From the NCBI RefSeq assembly GCF_013409425.1, contig NZ_JACCAC010000001.1, positions 1,178,001 through 1,242,000 on the forward strand: a DNA stretch of 64,000 bases, in the 5' to 3' direction. Both the position numbers and the translations under genes were made by a program. Below are positions 8,741-18,154 of the stretch, in pieces (positions within the stretch are counted from its first letter, which is position 1; each line of letters opens with the position of its first letter). Source of the DNA: Nocardioides perillae. Its GTDB lineage: Bacteria; Actinomycetota; Actinomycetes; Propionibacteriales; Nocardioidaceae. The notes under the pieces were generated by a model. It saw nothing but the letters and a program-made list of their open reading frames with translations, had not been told where the DNA came from and searched no databases.

Positions 8741-10480
8741 ATGCGTCGTCGCCACGTCGTCACCGCCGTCCTCGTCCTGCTGCTCGCTGCCGGCGCTTGG
8801 GTCGGGTGGACGCTGCTGCAGGTGAAGTCCGACCTCGCCGACGCCGCCACCGCCGCGGCCGGCCTGCAGGACAGCCTCGAGGCGGGCGACCAGGAGGCCG
8901 CCCAGCAGCGGCTGGCCGAGGTGCGCGACGCCGCGGCTGACGCCCGGGACCGCACCGACGGGCCGACCTTCGCGGTGCTCGGGGTGGTGCCGGTCCTCGG
9001 CGACGACGCCGACGGCGTGGCCACCGTCAGCCGGGTGCTCGACGACCTCGCGGGCGACGGCCTCACGCCCCTGGTCACGGCCACGGAGGAGCTGGACGCC
9101 GGGTCCTTCACCCCTCGCGACGGCCGGGTCCCGGTGCAGCAGGTCGCTGAGCTGCAGACCCCGCTGGCCTCCGCCTCGGCCGCCTTCGCCGCCGCCGGGG
9201 AGGGCCTCGCCGGGCTGCGCACCAGCGGCTACGTCGACCCGCTGCGCACCCCCGTCGAGGACCTGCGCCGCCAGGTCGACCGGGGCGCGCGCGTCCTGCG
9301 CTCCGCCGAGACCGCCGCCGCCGTGCTGCCGTCGATGCTCGGCGCCGACGGGTCGCGGCGCTACCTGCTGCTCTTCCAGAACAACGCCGAGGTGCGCGCC
9401 ACCGGCGGTCTGCCGGGGGCGCTGGCGGAACTGCGCACCGAGGACGGTCGGCTCGCGCTGGGCCGGCAGGCGACCGCGGGCAGCTTCGGCTTCCGGCGCG
9501 AACCCATCCTGCCGCTGACCGAGGCGGAGGTGGCCCTCTTCGACGTGAAGCTGGGGCAGTACTTCGCCGACGCGAACTTCACGCCCGACTTCCCGCGGAC
9601 CGCCGAGCTCGCGGCCGCGTGGTGGCGCGAGCGCTTCGGCACCCAGGTCGACGGGGTGCTCTCGGTCGACCCGATCGCGCTGTCCTACCTGCTCGAGGCG
9701 ACGGGGCCGGTCGAGGTCGGTGGGCGCACCATCACCTCCGCCAACGCGCGGGAGGAGATCCTCAACCGGCCCTACCTCGAGCTCACTCCCGAGGCCCAGG
9801 ACGTGTTCTTCGCGGAGGTGGCACGCACGGTCTTCCGAGCCGTGACCGACGGGGCCGGTGACCCGCGACAGACTCTGGCGGCACTCGCTCGCGGTGCCGA
9901 GGAACGGCGGTTGCTCGTCCACTCGTTCATCGCCACGGAGCAGCAGCGGATCGACGGCACGGCCGTGTCCGGCGCTCTGGTCGACGAGACCCCGGAGCAA
10001 CCGCAGATCGGCGTCTACCTCGACGACGGCACGGGCTCGAAGATGTCCTACTACCTGGAATACGACGTGCGCGTCGAGGCGGAGTGGTGCAGCGACGGCG
10101 TGCAGCAGTTCGTCGGTCGCATGGACATCGCCTCCGTGGCCCCCGCCGACGCTGCCACGCTGCCGCCGTCCATCACCGGTGGGGGCGCCTCGGGCACCAC
10201 ACCCGGTGAGCAGCTGGTCACCGCGACTCTCTACGCCCCGCGCAACGGGCAGATCGGGGAGCTCGAGATCGACGGGCAGCCCCTGGAGGGCCCGGCGCCC
10301 GTGGAGCACGAAGGACGCCCCGCCCAGATCGCGGTGTTCGCACTGAGCCCCGGCGAGAGCGAGACGCTGACCTGGAAGGTCCGCACCGGGCCCGACCAGC
10401 CGGGTGCCGCCCGCCTCGACGTCACGCCGCCCTCGCAGCCCGGCACCGAGTCGGGCCGCATCGCGTCGGCCTGCGGCTGA
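8741..10480 (+). CDS. DUF4012 domain-containing protein
   Basis: The 579-residue product has an N-terminal membrane anchor (VVTAVLVLLLAAGAWVGWTLL), a helical region rich in Ala/Asp (SDLADAATAAAGLQDSLEAG), then the DUF4012 core with YLLLFQNNAEVRATGGLPGA, GQYFADANFTPDFPRTAELA and VDGVLSVDPIALSYLLEATGPV. The C-terminus looks like beta-rich extracellular modules. These proteins are often found with envelope polysaccharide genes; the biochemical role is unknown. It begins 99 bp after rnhA; that gap shows no clear element. The downstream small membrane gene is in the same orientation. Confidence 0.85.
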   Translation: MRRRHVVTAVLVLLLAAGAWVGWTLLQVKSDLADAATAAAGLQDSLEAGDQEAAQQRLAEVRDAAADARDRTDGPTFAVLGVVPVLGDDADGVATVSRVLDDLAGDGLTPLVTATEELDAGSFTPRDGRVPVQQVAELQTPLASASAAFAAAGEGLAGLRTSGYVDPLRTPVEDLRRQVDRGARVLRSAETAAAVLPSMLGADGSRRYLLLFQNNAEVRATGGLPGALAELRTEDGRLALGRQATAGSFGFRREPILPLTEAEVALFDVKLGQYFADANFTPDFPRTAELAAAWWRERFGTQVDGVLSVDPIALSYLLEATGPVEVGGRTITSANAREEILNRPYLELTPEAQDVFFAEVARTVFRAVTDGAGDPRQTLAALARGAEERRLLVHSFIATEQQRIDGTAVSGALVDETPEQPQIGVYLDDGTGSKMSYYLEYDVRVEAEWCSDGVQQFVGRMDIASVAPADAATLPPSITGGGASGTTPGEQLVTATLYAPRNGQIGELEIDGQPLEGPAPVEHEGRPAQIAVFALSPGESETLTWKVRTGPDQPGAARLDVTPPSQPGTESGRIASACG

Positions 10481-10618
10481 CGGGACCTCCGCCGGGTCCG
10501 GACCAGGCGCCACTCGACGGGCGGGGGGCGGCGCGGCACACTGGGCGCCGCTGCGGCCGGACCGCAGCACGGATCAGCGGCCCGCGTGGGGCCGGGTGGG
10601 GTCGCAGGAGGACACGAC

Positions 10619-11044
10619 ATGCTGCACGTGCTCGCGCGGAGCGCCGGCCTGCTCGGCGGGCTCGCCTGGGTGGCCCGGCTAATCCTCGACCGCACCGGCT
10701 CACTGGGTGCCTCCGCCTCCGACGCGCTGCTGTGGGGCGGGGCCGCGCTGCTCGCCGTCGCCGTGCTCGACGTCGGGCTCGGGCTCGTGCCGCGCGCACC
10801 GGTCTGGTTGCGCGTCGTCGTCGCCCTCGGGTCCGTCGCACTCGCCGGCTCCGTGGTCGCCGTCCTCCACGGCGACGGCGACGGGGTCGTGGTCGACGGG
10901 GTCGTCGGCGCGCTCGCCGTCGTCGTCTTCGCGCTGCGGCTGGTGCGCGGCGTGCGCTCCAGGTCGGAGGGGTCCGCCGCTGAGCAGCGGACCGCCGCCC
11001 GTTGCGCCGCGCCCCGTCGCTCCGCCGGCAGCCACGCGCGCTGA
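10619..11044 (+). CDS. Small multi-pass membrane protein
   Basis: The 141-residue protein has about four hydrophobic segments (SAGLLGGLAWVARLIL, LLWGGAALLAVAVLDVGLGL, WLRVVVALGSVALAGSVVAV, VDGVVGALAVVVFALRLV) and a basic, probably cytoplasmic tail. No family is recognised. The ATG at 10619 follows GGAGGA at good spacing. It lies 138 bp past the DUF4012 gene in the same direction. Confidence 0.65.
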   Translation: MLHVLARSAGLLGGLAWVARLILDRTGSLGASASDALLWGGAALLAVAVLDVGLGLVPRAPVWLRVVVALGSVALAGSVVAVLHGDGDGVVVDGVVGALAVVVFALRLVRGVRSRSEGSAAEQRTAARCAAPRRSAGSHAR

Positions 11045-11238
11045 CCCGGGCGTCGGGCCCTGGTGCTGGGCGGACCGCCCAGCCGCGCCGCTGGGTCGCG
11101 CCCCGGGGTCGGTCCGGGGTCCCGCCGGCGGGTCCAGCCACCGCTGCCTGCCGGCGGCGTGCGGGCCGTCGGGACCGGCGTACGGCGGTGGGCGCGGGGC
11201 CGTGGGCGCAGGCCGGCCCCGCACTTGTGGCCCAGGTC

Positions 11239-11301
11239 CTGCACTTGTGGCCCGAGTTCTCGGGCCACAAGTGCAGGAGTCACCGGTCAGCCGGTGACTC
11301 C
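11239..11301. repeat. Tandem hairpins (18-bp and 11-bp stems)
   Basis: The first stem has arms CTGCACTTGTGGCCCGAG (11239-11256) and its perfect complement at 11259-11276 with a 2-nt loop. The second has GGAGTCACCGG (11276-11286), loop TCAG, then CCGGTGACTCC (11291-11301). An extra copy of the left half (GCACTTGTGGCCC) lies at 11221-11233. They probably end transcription of the upstream membrane-protein genes. No T-tract follows. Confidence 0.75.
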
Positions 11302-11380
11302 GACAGCATCCGGGCGGCGCTCGACGGCGCTGGGAGGCGTCGACGGCGCTGGGCGGCGTTGGCAACGTCACAGCCCGTAC

Positions 11381-11399
11381 ACAGGTAAGGCTTGCCTCA
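11381..11399 (+). promoter_or_regulatory. DtxR/IdeR-like iron box
   Basis: ACAGGTAAGGCTTGCCTCA matches the actinobacterial iron-box consensus TTAGGTTAGGCTAACCTAA at 13 of 19 positions; the inner 15-mer AGGTAAGGCTTGCCT matches at 12 of 15. It lies 15 bp upstream of the GTG start and just before TACACT (11402-11407), so a bound Fe-repressor would block the promoter. The site suggests iron-repressed expression of the following gene. Confidence 0.65.
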
Positions 11400-11413
11400 C
11401 CTACACTCCGCTC

Positions 11414-14179
11414 GTGACCCTCTCGCCCGAGCTGCACCCGGGGGCCCTGCCCGCGGCGCCGCCGGTGACCGCGCCGGGCGGCCTGGTGGCGCACCTGCGC
11501 TCCTTCGGCGAGCTGCCGGCGCTGGTCGGGCGCGGCGTGCCCGGGGCGGCGCTGAGCTACGCCGAGCTCGCGGACCGGGTGGCCGACGCGGCCGCGGCCT
11601 TCGGGACCGCGCGCCGCCTCGTGCTCCTGGAGGGGGCGCGCGACGTGGACGGGCTGGTCGCCTACCTCGGCGCGCAGGCCGCCCACCAGGTCGTGCTGCT
11701 CGCCGGCGGGCCGGCGCTGGCGCCGCTGCGCGCGGCCTACGACCCCGACGTCGTGCTCGACCGCGCCGCGACCGCCGACCTGCACGCGGCGCTGCGCGAC
11801 CCGGCTGCAGCCCGCCCCACCTCCGCCCACGACCTGCACCCGGCGCTCGCGCTCCTGCTCTCGACCTCCGGGTCGACCGGCTCCCCGAAGCTCGTGCGGC
11901 TCTCGGGCAGCAACCTCGCGAGCAACGCACGCGCGATCGCGGGCTACCTCGACCTGCGCCCCGGCGACGTCGCGCCGACCGTCCTGCCGGTCGAGTACTG
12001 CTACGGCCTCTCCGTCGTGCACAGCCACCTCGCCGTCGGCGCCGCGCTGCTGCTCACCGAGGACTCGGTCACCGACGAGCGGCTGTGGGACGACCTGCGC
12101 CGCCACGGCGCCACCTCGCTCGCGGGCGTGCCGCACACCTTCGAGCTGCTGGAGCGCAGCGGCGCCGCCGAGCGCCTCCTCGACCCCGCCTCGGGGCTGC
12201 GGCTGCGCACCCTGACCCAGGCGGGTGGCCGGATGGACCCCGAGGCCGTCGCCCGCTGGGCCGAGCGCGGCGCGCGCGCGGGCGTCGACCTCGTCGTGAT
12301 GTACGGCCAGACGGAGGCCACCGCCCGCATGGCCTGGCTCCCGCCGCACCTCGCCGCGACGGCCTCCAGCGCGATCGGGCGCCCGGTCGCCGGGTCGTCC
12401 TTCCGCCTCGAGCCGCTGCCCGCCGACGAGGCCGCCGGCCTGCCGGCCGGCACCGGCGAGCTGGTCTTCCGCGGGCCCGGCGTCATGCTCGGCTACGCCA
12501 CCACCCCCGCCGACCTAGCCCGCGGCCGCGAGCTCCACGAGCTGCGCACCGGCGACCTCGGTCGACAGCGGTCCGACGGGTTGTGGGAGGTCGTCGGCCG
12601 GCGCGCGCGGTTCGCCAAGGTCCTCGGGCTCCGGGTCGACCTCGACCGCTGCGAGCGGCTCCTGGCGGCCGAGGGCGTCGTCGCGCTCGCGGCCGACGGC
12701 GGCGACCGGGTCGTGCTGGGCGTCTGCGACGGCGCCCGGCCCGTCGACACCGCGGCCGTCCGCGGCCGCGCCGCCCGGCTGCTGGGGCTGCCGCCCGGCC
12801 GCGTCGCCGTCGTGACGTACGCCGAGCCGCCGCGGCTGGCGAGCGGCAAGCCGGACCGCCGTGCCGTCGCCGCCCTGGCCGCGACCGACGGGTCGCCCGG
12901 GGAGCGCCGTGCGGACCGCTTGCCGGCCGCGACCGCCTCGCCCTACGCGGCAGCAGCGGCCGCGACGGCGGAGGGGGTCGCGGCGCTCTACGCCCGCGCG
13001 CTGGGTCGCGACGACGTGTCACCACGCGACACCTTCGTCGGGCTGGGCGGCGACTCGCTGACCTACGTCGAGGTGAGCGTGGGCCTCGAGGCGCTGCTCG
13101 GGCGGGTCCCGGGCGCCTGGCCCACCACCCCGGTCGCCGACCTCGCCGACCTCGCCGACCTCGCCCAGCGCACCGGGCGGACGCGCACGGCTGCTGGTCG
13201 CGCCTCCCGCCGCACCGCGCCGGGCCGGCCCGCCGGGGCCGCGGGCCCGGCCCCGACGACCGCGCTCGGCCGCGCGCTGCGCCTGCGGCACCTGGAGACC
13301 GGGGTGGTGCTGCGGGCGCTCGCGATCCTCACCATCGTCGCCACCCACGCGAACCTCGTCACCCTGCTCGGCGGGGCCCACCTGCTGCTCGCCGTCGTCG
13401 GTGCCAACCTCGCCCGCTTCGCGCTCGCACCGGGGCCCGCCCGGGAGCGGACCCGTCGGGTGCTGCTCGGGGCCGCACGGATCGCCGTACCGTCGGTCGT
13501 CGTCCTCGGCACCGTCTCGCTGTGGACCGACGGCCTGGGCTGGCGACAGGTGCTGCTCCTCAACAGCCTCACGGCCCACGGGTGGTCGGAGCCGGCATGG
13601 CACTACTGGTTCGTCGAGGTCGTGGTCGTGCTGCTGCTCGCCACCGCGGCGCTGCTGGCGCTGCCGCCGGTGCAGCGCCTCGAGCGGCGCTTCCCCTTCG
13701 GGCTGCCCGTCGCGCTGGCCCTGCTGGGGCTGCTGACCCGCTACGACGTGGTCGCGACCGACGGCGACGAGCTGCACCGCGCCCAGGTCGTCGCGTGGCT
13801 CTTCTGCCTCGGCTGGGCAGCCGCGCGGGCCCGCACCCACGCCCACCGGGTGCTGCTGACCGCGCTCGTCGTCGCGACGGTGCCCGGCTTCACCGGCGAC
13901 CCGGCCCGCGACGCCTACGTCGCGCTCGGGGTGCTCGCCCTGGTCTGGCTGCCGACGGTGCGGGTGCCCGACGTCGTCGCGCGCCTCGCCGTGCCGCTCG
14001 CGGGGGCATCGCTGTGGACCTACCTCGTGCACTGGCAGGTCTACCCGCACCTCGAGCACGACTGGCCGCTGGCCGCGACCGTGCTGTCGTTCGTCGCCGG
14101 CCACCTCGCCTGGCGGGCCTGGACGGGCCTGGTGCGGCGGCTGCCGGCGCTGCCTCCCGGGGGCCGCGCACGCGGGTGA
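11414..14179 (+). CDS. Adenylation domain - carrier protein - membrane acyltransferase fusion
   Basis: A 921-residue, three-part protein. Residues 1 to about 480 form an ANL adenylation domain with TSGSTGSPKLV, MYGQTEATARMAW, TGDLG, RFAKVLGLRVDLD and the catalytic Lys in ASGKPDRRAV. A carrier domain follows with the phosphopantetheine Ser548 in GLGGDSLTY. From about 619 there is a roughly ten-helix acyltransferase-3-like domain beginning RHLETGVVLRALAILTIVATHAN, whose His fits the family's conserved first-helix His. It could activate an acid, hold it as a thioester and pass it to an envelope or small-molecule acceptor (inference). The GTG at 11414 is 12 nt after the start of TACACT, so it is probably leaderless. 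An iron box overlaps the promoter. mshA follows 96 bp downstream. Confidence 0.85.
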   Translation: MTLSPELHPGALPAAPPVTAPGGLVAHLRSFGELPALVGRGVPGAALSYAELADRVADAAAAFGTARRLVLLEGARDVDGLVAYLGAQAAHQVVLLAGGPALAPLRAAYDPDVVLDRAATADLHAALRDPAAARPTSAHDLHPALALLLSTSGSTGSPKLVRLSGSNLASNARAIAGYLDLRPGDVAPTVLPVEYCYGLSVVHSHLAVGAALLLTEDSVTDERLWDDLRRHGATSLAGVPHTFELLERSGAAERLLDPASGLRLRTLTQAGGRMDPEAVARWAERGARAGVDLVVMYGQTEATARMAWLPPHLAATASSAIGRPVAGSSFRLEPLPADEAAGLPAGTGELVFRGPGVMLGYATTPADLARGRELHELRTGDLGRQRSDGLWEVVGRRARFAKVLGLRVDLDRCERLLAAEGVVALAADGGDRVVLGVCDGARPVDTAAVRGRAARLLGLPPGRVAVVTYAEPPRLASGKPDRRAVAALAATDGSPGERRADRLPAATASPYAAAAAATAEGVAALYARALGRDDVSPRDTFVGLGGDSLTYVEVSVGLEALLGRVPGAWPTTPVADLADLADLAQRTGRTRTAAGRASRRTAPGRPAGAAGPAPTTALGRALRLRHLETGVVLRALAILTIVATHANLVTLLGGAHLLLAVVGANLARFALAPGPARERTRRVLLGAARIAVPSVVVLGTVSLWTDGLGWRQVLLLNSLTAHGWSEPAWHYWFVEVVVVLLLATAALLALPPVQRLERRFPFGLPVALALLGLLTRYDVVATDGDELHRAQVVAWLFCLGWAAARARTHAHRVLLTALVVATVPGFTGDPARDAYVALGVLALVWLPTVRVPDVVARLAVPLAGASLWTYLVHWQVYPHLEHDWPLAATVLSFVAGHLAWRAWTGLVRRLPALPPGGRARG

Positions 14180-14275
14180 CCGCGGCCCGTCACCGGGAAT
14201 GGGGGAGGATCGACGGCGGTTGTCCCCCGAGCCCGGCCGCGGCCTCGCCGGGTGGCCCGGACGGAAAGGCCCGAC

Positions 14276-15571
14276 GTGCACCCTGACCTCGACGCTCCCG
14301 CGCGGAGCCTCGGCCCGCTGCGGCGCGTGGCGATGATCAGCCTGCACACCTCGCCCCTCGACCAGCCGGGCACCGGCGACGCCGGCGGCATGAACGTCTA
14401 CGTCCTCGAGGTCGCCAAGCGGCTCGCCCGCTGCGGCACGGCCGTCGACATCTTCACCCGCGCCACCTCCTCCGCGCTGCCGCCCGAGGTGGAGGCGGCC
14501 GACGGGGTGCTCGTGCGCCACGTGCACGCAGGTCCCTTCGAGGGCCTCGCCAAGGACGAGCTGCCGGCGCAGCTGTGCACCTTCGCCCGCGAGGTGCTGC
14601 GCACCGAGGCCGCGCAGCCCCACGGCCACTACGACGCGGTGCACTCGCACTACTGGCTCTCGGGGCAGGTGGGCGCCCTCGCCCGCGACCGCTGGGGCGT
14701 GCCGCTCATCCACTCGATGCACACGATGGCCAAGGTCAAGAACGACGCCCTCGCCGAGGGCGACACCCCCGAGCCGACGCGCCGCGTCATCGGCGAGCAG
14801 CAGGTCGTCGACGCCGCCGACGCGCTCATCGCCAACACCGACCTCGAGGCCAAGCAGCTCATCAACCTCTACGACGCCGACCCCGGCCGCGTGGAGGTCG
14901 TCCACCCCGGGGTCGACCTCGGGGTCTTCCGCCCCCACCCCGTCGCCGCGGTGCGCCGCGAGCTCGGGCTGGCCCCCGACGCGCTGGTCGTGCTCTTCGC
15001 CGGCCGCATCCAGCCGCTCAAGGCCCCCGACGTGCTGCTGCGCGCGGTGGCGGTGCTGCTCGCCGACGACCCGTCGCTGCGCTCGCGCCTGGTGGTGCCG
15101 GTGGTCGGCGGGCCGTCCGGCTCCGGGCTCGAGCACCCCGAGTCGCTCGCGCAGCTCGCCGACGAGCTGGGCCTGCGTGACGTGGTGCGCTTCGTGCCGC
15201 CCGTCGACCAGGCCACGCTCGCCCGGTGGTGCGCGGCGGCCACGCTCGTCGCCGTGCCCTCGCACAGCGAGTCCTTCGGCCTCGTCGCGGCCGAGGCGCA
15301 GGCCACCGGCACCCCCGTCGTCGCCGCCGCGGTCGGCGGGCTCACCACCGTGGTCGACGACGGCCGCAGCGGGCTGCTGGTCGAGGGTCACGAGCCGCGT
15401 GCCTGGGCCGCTGCGCTGCGCCGCGTGCTCGTCGACGCGGACCTGCGCGACCGGCTGTCCGCCGGCGCCCTGCGCCAGGCGCGGCGCTTCGCCTGGGAGC
15501 ACACGGCCGAGGCGACCGTCGAGGTCTACCGCCGCGCCGCGGCGGCGATGCAGCGCGAGACCGTCTCGTGA
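14276..15571 (+). CDS. mshA: D-inositol-3-phosphate glycosyltransferase
   Basis: First committed step of mycothiol synthesis: transfers GlcNAc from UDP-GlcNAc to 1D-myo-inositol 3-phosphate. The GT4-family protein (431 residues from this start) has the N-terminal [21 protein letters not shown] nucleotide-binding region, [32 protein letters not shown] and the C-terminal [18 protein letters not shown] with the conserved E-x7-E. The GTG at 14276 is chosen because GGAAAGG lies 7 nt before it; a GTG at 14252 is also in frame. The next gene is YbjN, as in Mycobacterium. Confidence 0.95.
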   Translation: MHPDLDAPARSLGPLRRVAMISLHTSPLDQPGTGDAGGMNVYVLEVAKRLARCGTAVDIFTRATSSALPPEVEAADGVLVRHVHAGPFEGLAKDELPAQLCTFAREVLRTEAAQPHGHYDAVHSHYWLSGQVGALARDRWGVPLIHSMHTMAKVKNDALAEGDTPEPTRRVIGEQQVVDAADALIANTDLEAKQLINLYDADPGRVEVVHPGVDLGVFRPHPVAAVRRELGLAPDALVVLFAGRIQPLKAPDVLLRAVAVLLADDPSLRSRLVVPVVGGPSGSGLEHPESLAQLADELGLRDVVRFVPPVDQATLARWCAAATLVAVPSHSESFGLVAAEAQATGTPVVAAAVGGLTTVVDDGRSGLLVEGHEPRAWAAALRRVLVDADLRDRLSAGALRQARRFAWEHTAEATVEVYRRAAAAMQRETVS

Positions 15572-15602
15572 GCGGCACGGATCCCCACGAGAGGAGCGCT
15601 CG

Positions 15603-16142
15603 GTGAGCGAGGAGCTGGTCGACCAGGCCTCCGGCGGCGGCGACCCCGCCGTGGCCGACGTGGTGCGGGCGCACCTCGTCGAGTCCGGAGTCGAGTTCGA
15701 GGAGCGCACCCCGGGCGTCTTCTCCTGCACGCTGCCCGGGGAGAAGAAGCTGCAGACCCCCGTGCGCCTCGACGTCGGCCCCCACGCGCTCGGCGTGCAC
15801 GCCTTCGTGTGCCGGCGGCCCGACGAGAACGAGGCCGGCGTCCACCGCTGGCTGCTGCAGCGCAACCTGCGCATGTACGCCGTGGCCTTCGCCGTCGACC
15901 GCCTCGGGGACGTCTACCTCGACGCCCGGCTGCCGCTCGCGGCCGTCGAGCCCGTCGAGCTCGACCGGCTCCTGGGCTCGGTGCTGACCTACGCCGACGA
16001 GTCGTTCAACACCCTGCTCGAGCTCGGCTTCGCCACCTCGATCCGCAAGGAGTGGGAGTGGCGCCGGCTGCGCGGCGAGCCCACCCACAACCTCGAGGCC
16101 TTCCGCGGCTGGCTCGAGGCCGGCGAGGACCCCGGCGCCTGA
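15603..16142 (+). CDS. YbjN domain-containing protein
   Basis: The 179-residue soluble protein has the YbjN fold: AHLVESGVEFEERTPGVFSC, HALGVHAFVCRRPDEN, LRMYAVAFAVDRLGDVYLDARLPL and SVLTYADESFNTLLELGF. Members resemble type III secretion chaperones in fold and are often next to mshA in actinobacteria; a partner is not established. The GTG at 15603 has GAGAGGAGC upstream and follows mshA by 31 bp, so co-transcription is likely. It converges on the VWA gene across a hairpin. Confidence 0.85.
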   Translation: MSEELVDQASGGGDPAVADVVRAHLVESGVEFEERTPGVFSCTLPGEKKLQTPVRLDVGPHALGVHAFVCRRPDENEAGVHRWLLQRNLRMYAVAFAVDRLGDVYLDARLPLAAVEPVELDRLLGSVLTYADESFNTLLELGFATSIRKEWEWRRLRGEPTHNLEAFRGWLEAGEDPGA

Positions 16143-16173
16143 GGCCTGACGCCGTACGCCGCAGCGTCAGGCC
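16143..16173. terminator. Bidirectional hairpin between convergent genes
   Basis: GGCCTGACGC (16143-16152) pairs perfectly with GCGTCAGGCC (16164-16173) around an 11-nt loop. It starts directly after the YbjN stop, and the stop codon of the opposing VWA gene lies inside the right arm. Confidence 0.75.
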
Positions 16174-18104
16174 GCGCGGCGGCGCAGCCGCAGCAGCAGG
16201 GCCGCGACCAGCCCGGCCAGCAGCAGCGCGCCGAGGCCGAGCAGCAGGCCGAGCGCACCCGGGCCGTCGTCGGTGGCCGCAGCCGTCTCGGAGGCGTCGT
16301 CGTCCGGGGCCGGGTCGGCCCCCGGCGAGGGCGAGGTGCTGGGGGACGAGCTGGCGGTGACGCCGACGGGCTCCTGCCCCTCGGCGTACTCGGGGACGCC
16401 GCTGGGCTCGCCCACGACCTCGACGCGCAGCCGCACCGGCACGGCGAAGGCGTCGGGGGCGTCGGCGCGCAGGAAGCCCATGCCGAGCACGACGTGGACC
16501 TGACCGGCGCGGGTGTGCGTGGCGAGGTAGCTGTCCGGCGCCTCGGCGTTGCGGGCGCGGATCGGTGGCAGGGCTGCGGTCAGCACGCGCGCCTCGTCGC
16601 CGTCGTAGAACCCGCCGCCGTCGAGCGGGTCGCCCTCGGTCAGGCGCGGTCCGGCGGTGCCGAGCGCGCCCACGGGGTAGAAGGTCACCGGCTCGCCCTG
16701 GACGCCGAGCATCCCGCCGGCGACCGGCTCGGGCTCGAGGCGCGCGGTGACGCGGACGGCCTGGCCGTGGTCGGCGGCAACGGCGTAGACCAGCTGCTCG
16801 GAGGGCAGCAGCGTGTCGGTGTAGGTCACGCCCGGCTCGAGCAGGGGCGCGTCGTCGGGGGTGACACCGCCTGCGACCGGGGTCGTGGGACCGCCGCGGG
16901 GCACCGGGACGGGGCGGGTCCAGGGGCCGACCCAGTCGTCGACCGGCCCCGGCAGGGCGGCCGCGTTCGTCACCGCGGGGGTGGTGGACAGCTCCAGCCG
17001 GAAGTCGGCGCGGTTGTCGAGCTCGACCGTCGCGACGAGCTGCTCGGCCGCCTGGCACTCCTCCTCGGCGAAGCCGGCACGGGTGAACTGGTCGAACTGC
17101 ACGGCCGCGGTGCTCAGCGGCGTGAGGCCGACGACCTGGAAGGCCTGGTCGAGCGCGTAGGAGCACTCGGTGCCCTCGAGGGTCTGCAGGCCGATGCGGT
17201 TGACCACCTGCCAGTTGTCCTCGTCCTTGGGCGGGCGCACCAGCGTGGCGAGGGCGACACCGCCGCCGGCGGGCTTGTCCACGAGGTAGTGCAGCACCTG
17301 ACCGGGGCGGGCGGAGTCGACGTAGGTGCCCGGCTCGAGCGGCAGGGCCGTCTCGGGGGTCGACCCGCCGCGCACCCGCTCGCCGACCAGGCGGAAGCCG
17401 CGCAGGTCGCGCACGCTGACCTTGACGAGGCCGGTGGCGAGGTCGTCGGCCGACGCCGCGTCGACGTAGGTGCCGCCGCCGGCCCGCGCGGTGCACTGCA
17501 GCGCGCGGCGCGCCGCCCCGGAGACGTCGAGGCCCACGACGTTGATGCGCACCTCGACGTCGTCGGCGCGCAGCCGCCGCGCCACGGCGCACGGGTCGGG
17601 GGCGCAGGTGGGCTCACCGTCGGAGAGCAGCACGATCGTGCGCTCGCCGGTGTCGCCGAGGTCCTCGGCGGCGCCCAGGAGCGCGTTGCCGATGGGGGTC
17701 TCGCCGTAGGGCGCGTAGTCGGCCACCGCGTCGCGCAGCGCGTCGCGGTCGAGCGGGCCGACCGGCACCACCGACTGCGTGTCGGTGCAGGCGCCGGGCT
17801 CGTCGCGGGAGAAGACCGTGGCCCCGAAGACCCGCAGCCCGACCTCGGCGTCGTCGGGCAGCTCGTCGACGACCTGCGTCAGCGCCCGCCTCGCCGCCTG
17901 GATCTTCGTGCCGCCTCCGGGCGCCCGCTCGGCCATCGAGCCCGACGAGTCGAGCACCAGCACGAGCCGACCGGTCCCGTCCTGCTCCGCGCCGGCGGCG
18001 GGTGACGGGCTCGTCCCCGAGCCGGTGGCGGCGGTCGGGACGAGCCCCAGCGCGGCGGTCGCGAGGAGCAGGGCGGCCGCGGCGTACGGCGTGGGTCGGC
18101 GCAT
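16167..18104 (-). CDS. VWA domain-containing secreted, C-terminally anchored protein
   Basis: The 645-residue product has a signal peptide (YAAAALLLATAALGLVP), then a von Willebrand A domain with the metal site DSSGSM at 52-57, TPIGNALL and LLSDGEPTC. Cys pairs (GACTDTQ, TCAPDPC) suggest extracellular disulfides. After beta-rich regions come a Ser/Pro linker and a C-terminal membrane helix (LGLLLGLGALLLAGLVAALLL) with a basic stop (RLRRRAA). It is probably a surface adhesion or matrix-binding protein. The ATG at 18104 has GAGCAT starting 12 nt upstream. A long hairpin lies just upstream. Confidence 0.85.
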   Translation of the reverse strand: MRRPTPYAAAALLLATAALGLVPTAATGSGTSPSPAAGAEQDGTGRLVLVLDSSGSMAERAPGGGTKIQAARRALTQVVDELPDDAEVGLRVFGATVFSRDEPGACTDTQSVVPVGPLDRDALRDAVADYAPYGETPIGNALLGAAEDLGDTGERTIVLLSDGEPTCAPDPCAVARRLRADDVEVRINVVGLDVSGAARRALQCTARAGGGTYVDAASADDLATGLVKVSVRDLRGFRLVGERVRGGSTPETALPLEPGTYVDSARPGQVLHYLVDKPAGGGVALATLVRPPKDEDNWQVVNRIGLQTLEGTECSYALDQAFQVVGLTPLSTAAVQFDQFTRAGFAEEECQAAEQLVATVELDNRADFRLELSTTPAVTNAAALPGPVDDWVGPWTRPVPVPRGGPTTPVAGGVTPDDAPLLEPGVTYTDTLLPSEQLVYAVAADHGQAVRVTARLEPEPVAGGMLGVQGEPVTFYPVGALGTAGPRLTEGDPLDGGGFYDGDEARVLTAALPPIRARNAEAPDSYLATHTRAGQVHVVLGMGFLRADAPDAFAVPVRLRVEVVGEPSGVPEYAEGQEPVGVTASSSPSTSPSPGADPAPDDDASETAAATDDGPGALGLLLGLGALLLAGLVAALLLRLRRRAA

Positions 18105-18154
18105 GGTGCCATGCTCCCCCAGGTGGGGGGTGCTCAACCGTCCTGGCCCCCGGC

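Larger units (their letters stand above)
11045..11413. other. 369-bp intergenic region with hairpins and iron-box promoter
   Basis: No gene is supported here. The first 190 bp show nothing recognisable. From 11221 come an imperfect half-repeat, a 38-bp palindrome and a second hairpin, then a DtxR/IdeR-like box and a -10 hexamer directly upstream of the adenylation-domain gene. Confidence 0.7.

Noticed and set aside
7151..10570. A 1139-codon leftward open frame
   Set aside because: Only its last 284 codons are a gene (the SDR). The rest is antisense to rnhA and the DUF4012 gene, open because of high GC.
11381..11399. Simple terminator stem instead of an iron box
   Set aside because: It lies at the promoter with the iron-box pattern AGGTAAGGCTTGCCT and is followed by the -10, which fits an operator better.
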